The notes under the pieces were generated by a model, which had not been told where the DNA came from, searched no databases, and saw only the letters and a program-made list of their open reading frames with translations. DNA of 64,000 nucleotides from Meghimatium bilineatum (taxonomy: Eukaryota; Mollusca; Gastropoda; Stylommatophora; Philomycidae), in contig CM067317.1 in NCBI GenBank assembly GCA_034231615.1, forward strand, positions 46,495,876 through 46,559,875. The letters are read 5' to 3'. The translations under genes were made by a program, and so were the position numbers. Positions 36,401 through 45,400 of this stretch are shown piece after piece (the stretch's first letter is position 1; each line of letters begins with the position of its first letter).

Positions 36401-39400
36401 TCCCACATGCAGATAGAGAAGTGTAAGACATGAAAATAACTGAAAAGGACAGCTAAAAATATGACAAGATGAAAGAGATTTGTTGAGGACCTATGCTCTG
36501 CAAGGTGCTGAAATGTGAATCTGTATATGTAACAAGTCCTTTACAGAACGTTGTCCTCATTGCCACTCTCTTCGCTTCCTGGTTCTGTGCAAGTTGCTAA
36601 GCCTCTTCCAGTGTCATGTTCAGAAGTCTTCAATATCCTGTGTCCATCATAGTCTCGGTCCACCTCTTGTTCTCTTTCCTGGAACTTTTCCCTCCATAAT
36701 TCATCTTTCTAAAATATTGTGTCTCTTTATATGTCAGAAATATGTTATCTTGCATTTTTTATAGCTTTGAGAAGCGAGTCTTCTCCTATGTTCAGGTGAA
36801 AGGTAGATAGAACAATGTAAGTTTTCATTATGACAAGTTAGTTTGTATTCTCAAACCAATGGAACAATGATCCTCATTATAAAGCAAATTAAGTGTTGGA
36901 AGTGTTCATAAATTTTACATTTGGTAACTCTATATGTTTATGAATCACACATTTGATAACTCACTATATGTTTACGAATCACACATTTGGTAACTCACTA
37001 TATCTTTACAATACACACATTTGGTAACTCACTATATGTTTACAAATCACACATTTGGTAATTCACTACTATATGTTTACGAATCACACATTTGCTAACT
37101 CACTATATGTTTACAAATCACACATTTGATAAGTAACTTTATGTTTAAAAATCACACATTTGGTAACTAACTATATGTTTACGAATCACACATTTGGTAA
37201 CTCACTATATGTTTATGAATCACACATTTGGTAACTCACTATATGTTTACAAATCACACATTTGGTAATTCACTACTATATGTTTACGAATCACACATTT
37301 GCTAACTCACTTATGTTTACAAATCACACATTTGATAAGTAACTTTATGTTTAAAAATCACACATTTGGTAACTAACTATATGTTTACAAATCACACATT
37401 TAGAAATTCACTATATGTTTACAAATCATACATTTAGTAATTCAATATGCTTCCATATCACACATTTGGTAACTCGCTATACACTATATTTACAAATCAT
37501 AAATTTGGTAACTTACTATATGTTTTGCGAGCTGGCTGTAGTTCTTCTCTGCTAAAAGTAACAAACGAGTGATTTCTGAACAGTATAAGAAAATTCCATC
37601 TCTGTAAGTTAAAATATGAATCAACCATTTTATTTTCATCCTCTTCAATCAAACAGTCAAAGAATGTAACTACAAATTACAGCGGATGTGTCATCGAGTC
37701 ATTGGTGTCAATGAAACAGTGACACAACACATTTCCGTTCTCTGGACTACATCTTGTTGGAAATATATTAGGATTATTGTCCTGCTACAAGTGATGCTCA
37801 GTGGGAGTTTGAGAGCAAAAAAAAGATAAATTTTTAATATAAATTACATGACAGTGTATTTTTTTATGTTATACAAAACATCTTTTATTTGACTCATAGT
37901 TGTCAAGGTCTTTTAAAAGAAGCAAACTTCTTCCCTTCATTTTCAATGTTTATATAACATAAGAATGCTTTCGATGTTTAACAAGTGTACATTACTTCTA
38001 ACATGATTTTTATGTTACGATGTCAATTTTAGGACTAATTGGTCATATGGTGTGGTTACGTGACATTATTTTTCATTACATATCCCAAATTTTGTTTTGA
38101 GCATACTTATGATTCTTCTTCCGTTTTGCTTTATACCCCTTTATGCCTTGCAGCATCAGGGATAGAAGAGTTCCCTAGTGATGGCTTTTTTATGTGCTTC
38201 ATATATGTTTGTTTTCATTGACTCTTTTTTTGTAATCCATCGTTTGCAAGGTCTACCCCTGGCTTTGTTTCTATGATTCTAGTGTTTATAAATGCTTTAT
38301 TTGGTTTGGATACATTCGTTATTTAAAATACAACTATATGATTCTCGTTTCCATTTAAACACATGTTTCATCCATCTTACTTAGATTTTTAATTATAATA
38401 ATGTTTTGAGATGATGATGATGAAATAATTCCTTTAGATGTGAGTAGGTATCTCTTGACAGCAAGCACATAACCTTTCTGACAAAAGCAAAAGTTCTTCA
38501 CAGTTGTGTAACCGAGATTCTTCTTCTTCTTTCGTTAACTTGAAACATGTCTATATCTGTAATTTTTTTCTTTAAATAAAACTCACTATCTTTTGTAGTT
38601 CGTTTTTTTGTTTGGCCAGTAGCTCTATTCCCTTGCCTCCTGGCTCCTCGAGGCAATTGAGAAGGACTTTCAGTAACTGAGGTTGGGCCCTTTCGAGGTA
38701 TAGGGCCCGGCACCGTCCCTGCCTGAACGTCCGCCACAGGTACGCCACCATAACTTTGTATAGATACAGACATGTTTCCATTGTGTTTTTTGCGTGGCAT
38801 CCTGATTATCTGTGCGCCTTTTGGCTGGATGCCTCCGTCTTCAGCACTCTGCTTACTTGGGCAGGACTAGGTCCTGCTCGAATGGGACTGCCCGACCAGT
38901 CTTAGTTTCCAGCCACTGATGGCTGAACTAAGCCCCATCACCACTGCACGGTGCTGGCCTTGATGGGGTGTAACCGAGATGACACCTAGACTCATATAAG
39001 GTTATCCCAAAGGAATGGCTGTGTTACAGTGTTTATCAATGCATGTTTAGTCCCTAAGGGAGGCACTCCAATACTGCAATATCCCATGATTACAATGTCC
39101 TGCCAGGTGGGGAGTAGACTTCTGGGCAAAGTATCTCATCATTCTTCTATCAGATTTGTTGACACATCCACAGTAGATGGTATATCTAGCATTCCCCATC
39201 ATCCAGGAGTCTGCCACTAACTCACAAATTCTAGCATTCCCCATCATCCAGGAGTCTGCCACTAACTCACAAATTCTATCTCTTAATGACATTCCAACTA
39301 TTCTTTGTAGGCACACCATTTCTGATGTTACTAGATTTTTTTTTTGTCTTCTGCTGTCATTGTCCAGGTTTGACACCCGGTATCACAGTGATGTGATAAT

Positions 39401-42400
39401 AATAGTCTTGTATAATGCGACTTTAGTGTCTATGTTGACATTTTTGTTGTTAAAAATACTTGTCATCTGTCCTAGTATCTGGTATGTTTTGTTGCATCTG
39501 TTTTGTATCTTTACTGTTGGTTAACTATAATGCTTCCTAAGTATGTTACTCCTTTACTGTTTAAGGTATTGATTATTGATGGAGATAGTGACATTTCTTT
39601 CTTTCTTTGCTATTACCATTATTTCTGTCTTTTAGATATTAATCTTCATGTTGAATCTTTGTCATGCTGTGTGGAATCTGTTCATATGTTCTTGCTATGT
39701 TGTTTTTATTTCACTATTAGGACTTGATATTCTGCAAAGAGTAGTTTGTTCAATTTGTCATTCATGTTATCTTCTTAATTGATAAATGTGTCTGTTGTCG
39801 TGTCTGAAAAAAAGCCCTGAGAAAGATAAGTTTTGGTGTTGTCTTGTTAGAGGGTGGAAAACCTGAAAACTGCTGATAATTTTTTTTAAAAGAATGGTAG
39901 GAATCTAGGCATTGTCCAATTGACTTGAAGTCATAAAAAGAGTTAGTGGGAGTCTTGGCATTGTGCAGTTGACTACTTCTTTTTCTGTGTTCACTCTCTA
40001 ATACTGACAGGAAAGTTCAAATGATTTCTGTCAGGTAGAGTGAAGTACATTGTGTTGTTGGTTTACAGCATAGCTATGTTATTTGCATCTTGGAAAGCCC
40101 AGAGCATCCATTTTTGTCATGCTTTTATGTTGAGTAGTGGGCTTTCCTAGTCTGTGATAGCCTTCCTGTCACCAGGCGATTGATGTGTATTGACTTTACA
40201 CTGTGATGGTATGTCATGCACTGTGCCCTTACAGGTCAAAACATGTCCCTACGTAGCGATAGTAATCAGATATTTAGGTTTGGGTTTACTATGTCATTCT
40301 CGCATGAGGTATTCTGGTGCCAATGAACTCATCTCGTGTAATTAGACGTATTGTGTCTGTGCCCATCAGGTACAGAACCTTTTCTCTCTGCAAGCATTAT
40401 TCTGATATAGGAAAGTATAAATGGTAGTGTTGGGCCCAGTTTCGTTCACCCTCTTAGCCGAGGTGTCATTTACTGACATCATGAATACTTCATCCAAGTC
40501 TAAATCTCTACAAATTTTTGGGATTAGCTAGGGACTAGAAGTGTAAGTTCAAAAGCTTTAACAGAACTTATTTCCGATTTCCTTTTAACATTTTCCCATT
40601 CCGTTTTCACGAAGCTTTTCCCTTTGGCACTGTCTGCCCGCTCATTGTACTCCTTATGTTATCTTTTCACCTCTCACTATTCGTCTTGGCATCTACCCAT
40701 TTTGTGATAATTGCATTGGTCACCCCTCCAATGCTCGAGCTAGATAGACTGTCTTACTTCACTGTGTATCGATAGTGATGCTATATGTGTTGGCACAGGT
40801 CTCTGAGGTATTGTTTGTCTCTTTTCAGTCAATTCTCATTCCATCTGCAAACCTCCACATTGACAGATATGAACACAAAAGTGTTTGCCAGAAGAAGCAT
40901 GAGCCGCTGTACTTGTTTCCAGGGTGCACGATGAGAAGGTACTTTTGGGATCTTGGTTATCTGTTAACCATGGTTCCGCCGAGAATGATGTGGTACTCTT
41001 CGCACTCTGTCCAGTTGATTTGGAGTTCTAAAAAAGATGAAAACTAGTGGAAGCCATGACATTGTCCAGTCTACTTGAAGTCTTAAAAAGGACAGGTGGA
41101 AGTCTTGGCACTGTCCAGTTGACTTGAAGTCTTAAAGGACTGGTGGAAGTCTTGAAAAAGATTGTGAAAAGGGCTGACAGAAATCCTGGAGAGGATGGTG
41201 GGAGACTTGAAATAGACAGTGAGATGGGCTGATAAAATTAATAGAAAAGGACTAAATAGTAGACGGATGTTCAAAAATAATTTTTCCTGTTAATGCATCA
41301 GTTCTTGCACTGCCTCTGACAATAATTGCTTCAAAAGCACCTGATAATGACAATGAAAATTAATTCTCAAACAAACTGTATTTTTACCTCTTGCATAGAC
41401 TGTCTACAAAAGATGAGCTATCTAATCCAACCATATGATCTGCAAACACAAAGAAACCAAAGCTTTATTCAGAATTCAATATTATAAACATCTACATCTG
41501 TTCTATCTATTGTTTTTGCTCTGCTTTTTCTTTAAGGCATCGCAGGAAAGAATGATAATTGATTTTCAGGCTATGGACATTTGGTAGCTTGATATGTAGT
41601 AATATTGTGACATCTCAGAATGTTGGTGGCCCCTTCAATCAAATTTCCTCATGGTCTTCCTCTGTATCTTGCTGTTTCCATTTTCATGTTGTATGCTCTT
41701 GCCGCTTTCCAATAAAGGATCATTCTCCTTAAGTGGCTGAACATTTCAGTCTCTGTTTTTCAATATATTTGACCACTGATATTGTTCCAACAGTTCTTGT
41801 AATCTCCTCATTTCTCACATGATCTGTTCTATTTGCTGCTTTTCTTAGACATCTCATTTCACATGTAGCAAGTTTTCTCTCTTGTTCTTTTGTTAGTGTC
41901 CATTTCTGACATTGATAACACAATGTTGGTATGAAGATTTAATTTTAGATTTGCCTTTTGCTTTCCATTGGGATAGAATTGTGTTTAAAAATTGGTGTAA
42001 GTTCATAATTTATGTAGTTGGCTTTTTGAATTCTTGTCTTGAGTGTCCATTCTTCTATTGTCTGTAAAAAATGCTCCCAAGATATTTAAATTCCTGCACT
42101 GGTTTCAGTAATTGATCATTTATCTTTATGTTTATTGTATTGGAGGTTCTCTGCCTATAGATATTACTTCTGTTTTTTCTGTGTTTATCTTCATTTTTTT
42201 TATTGCGGCAGCTTTTGTTGAGTAGGTTTATGTTATCTTAAACTTGAATTTTTGAATAGGCACTGATCGTTATCAAAGAGTATTTCAGTTAGGTCAATTG
42301 TATGATAAGCGTCTGGTGGTGTTTTTACTGTTTTGGTAATATTATCCATATAAATAATAAACCACAATGGTGATAAGACAATTCTGTCTAACTCCTGTTA

Positions 42401-45400
42401 CTGAAAACCACTTTGTAAGTCCTGCACTTGTTCTAACTGCACTTTCACTATCTTTATATAGGGCTCATACACAATCTAATAATGTTTCTTTTATTTCATA
42501 ATTTTTGTAATACTCCAGAGTAGTTCTCTATTTATTCGGTCGAAAGTGTTCTCTTGATCTATAAAAGCAATATTCATTTGGTTTTTGTATTCTATTGTCC
42601 TTTCACTAATTTCTCATAGAGAAAATATTGCACCTGTACAGCTCTTCCTTTTCTAAACCCAGACTGTTCCAGACTAAGTACTGGACCTTCCCATCCCCAA
42701 GGCAGTGGCCCTATTCTTTCAACCTTGAACTAGAAGTTCAGGTCATGGTTGCCACACGGGTGATAAAAATGAAAATGCATTTTATGTATAAATTCATATA
42801 ATATGTTTTAAAATAACTTTAATTATTCTACAAAATACATTATTGATGTATCGATGGTTGAGGAATGCTGCCATTGTAACTGAGCAAATATGTTAGGAAA
42901 TGCTAGTCATGTGGTTTCTGGTCAACCAACCACTGACTAGGCATCTGAGCACTTATGGGAAACCGTGTGCTATGACACTAATTCATAACTCATATTACTT
43001 TTACCTTATCTCAAATCATCGATGATATCAACTTCTCTTGTATATCCCATCCCCATGTCAACAACTGTGAAACTTTTCTACCCATCCCTAAACTGTTGAT
43101 GTAATTTATGGACAGCCCCATAGCAGTATTTTTGACAGAAGATCTTCATGCAGACCAGATTATCTATGCCTTCATCAACATTGTGTTCATGTTTAAAGAC
43201 TTAGATTTCATCAATGCCTCACTATCTGGTACTTTATTCCATCAGTTGTTGAGCCTCCATACTCAAGATTTAGATACCTGTGTTCGAACTTTGTGTCCAC
43301 CAGCCGTGACTGAATTTCTGTACAGAAATGTGATACATATATTCAAATAAACAGTCATTTGTGTTGCAATGGAGAAATGACACAGGGCCATTTTATTATG
43401 TCACTAAACAGTTTACAAAAGATATAAAGTACTCAATAAATGATGTATATTATTACATAACTCGCCCGTGTGTTGTCGGGGCCCGAAAGGGGAGCAAAGA
43501 ATAGCAACACTGTTTACCTTCCATGCATGTCGTAAAAGGTGACTAAGGAGGTTATGGGATGGAGTTGGCTGTCCCATTCCATATAGGGTCAGTGACCCAA
43601 AGCCATGCTGAAGTCGGATGTGTCAGGCCGAAGGTGCAGATATCGCAGCAATGCTGTAAACCATGACACAACGCATTCCGTTCTCTGGACTACATCCTGC
43701 TAATTTGTAGGAGTTGGAGAACAAATGCAGAAGAAGAAGATTACATAACTGAAAATCTTATGTTGCCTGTGAAGTGGTAATAAATGCTGGCAATTATCAT
43801 AATTAACCACTGGCAAAAGATATGTAGGTCTTACCAGTGACTACCAGACCTAAAACCGTGCAACAGTGTACTTCTATTATGATTATAAAGTGAGGTTTTT
43901 CTTCCAGTGAAAATCTTTCAAACACTCAATTGATTATCATATAGAATTATTAATTAGTTGGCCCAAACGTATGTCCTGCCAGGACATGATAATTCTGGCA
44001 TGTTCTGCCAGGAAATGACAGTACTGCTGCACTGAAATATCTCTCTTCTGGGGCAAAACCACACCTGACAATGACAAGGCAGACATATTAAGAAGAGAGC
44101 AAGACAAGAACAGCCATACACACAAATGACCATGCACACAGTTAAAATGATATAAAATTTTGTGGACAAAGAGACTTGGCTGAACAGATGGGGACATAGG
44201 AAACACTTGTGATTAATCTACAAATATATGACCAGCCCAAATCCCAAAGACAACATTAATCTCCTGGGAAGAAGAGACCAGAGTATCATCTTCCAACTTT
44301 GCACACAACATATACAGTTTAACAATCACCTGAACAGAATACAACCACAACACACTCCAATGTGCTGGTTGTCACTCATCCCTACAAAACTGTTGATCCC
44401 CACCTTTTTGAATGTCCAGCGCTTGATGACGTCAGAAAAATTCTTCTCTCTCTAAGGCCAGATAAATGGAACACATTATATGGAACAAAATAACAGCTCA
44501 CAAACACATGCATATAGGCCTATGACACAATGGGTCAAAAATGCACCTATAAACCATCTTCACAAATCATGCCTTTGAGAGATACAATCAGAACACCGAC
44601 AGGAAAATTCTGCAATAATTATGATGCAGATATCCAGGCAATTAGTGTGGCAGCTAAAAAAACTGCTGCATTCCAACTCTGGCCTACAGCCTGTGGTATT
44701 CCTGACAGATGCAAGGTCAGTGCTTCAAGCTCTCCAGTCTGGAAAACTAACAGACTTGAAAAAACTAATTAGCGAATTGTCGTACCACTATAGGGTAACC
44801 ATGCAGTGGATACCCTCTCACTGTGGAATACCAGGAAATGAAAAAGCAGACCAACTGGCTAAGGAAGGTGCTGCCAAAGACCAACCAGATATACCAATCA
44901 CCTACCATCAGAAAAAACAGATTATCAAGTCAATAAGAAAGCCACAAACACCAACACAAGATGACTATCACATTATGAACAGATCAGAACAAGTTATAAT
45001 TTTACGTCTCAGAACAGGACACAACTGACTCCGCAGTCACATGTATACAAAGTTCAAGATTGGCAACACGGCCATGTGTACATGTGGACAGGCAGCACAG
45101 AGTGCCAAACATATACTTCAAGAGTGTTCTGAGCATGAAACGCTGAGGCAGACATATTGGCCAGAGGAAACAACACTGGAATCAAAGCTCTATGGGACAC
45201 TGTATGAACTACAAAAGACAGTGAGTTTTATTCAGGAGACAGAATTACAGATATAGACATGTTTCAAGTGAACAAAAGAAGAAGAAGAAATGCCTTTGAG
45301 ATAACAATCCAAATACGAGCTCAGTTTTCACAAGGTTACTCAATTGAGGAGGACCTATGTTTATGTCAGAAAGGTTATGGGCTGTCAAGAGCTACCTCCG

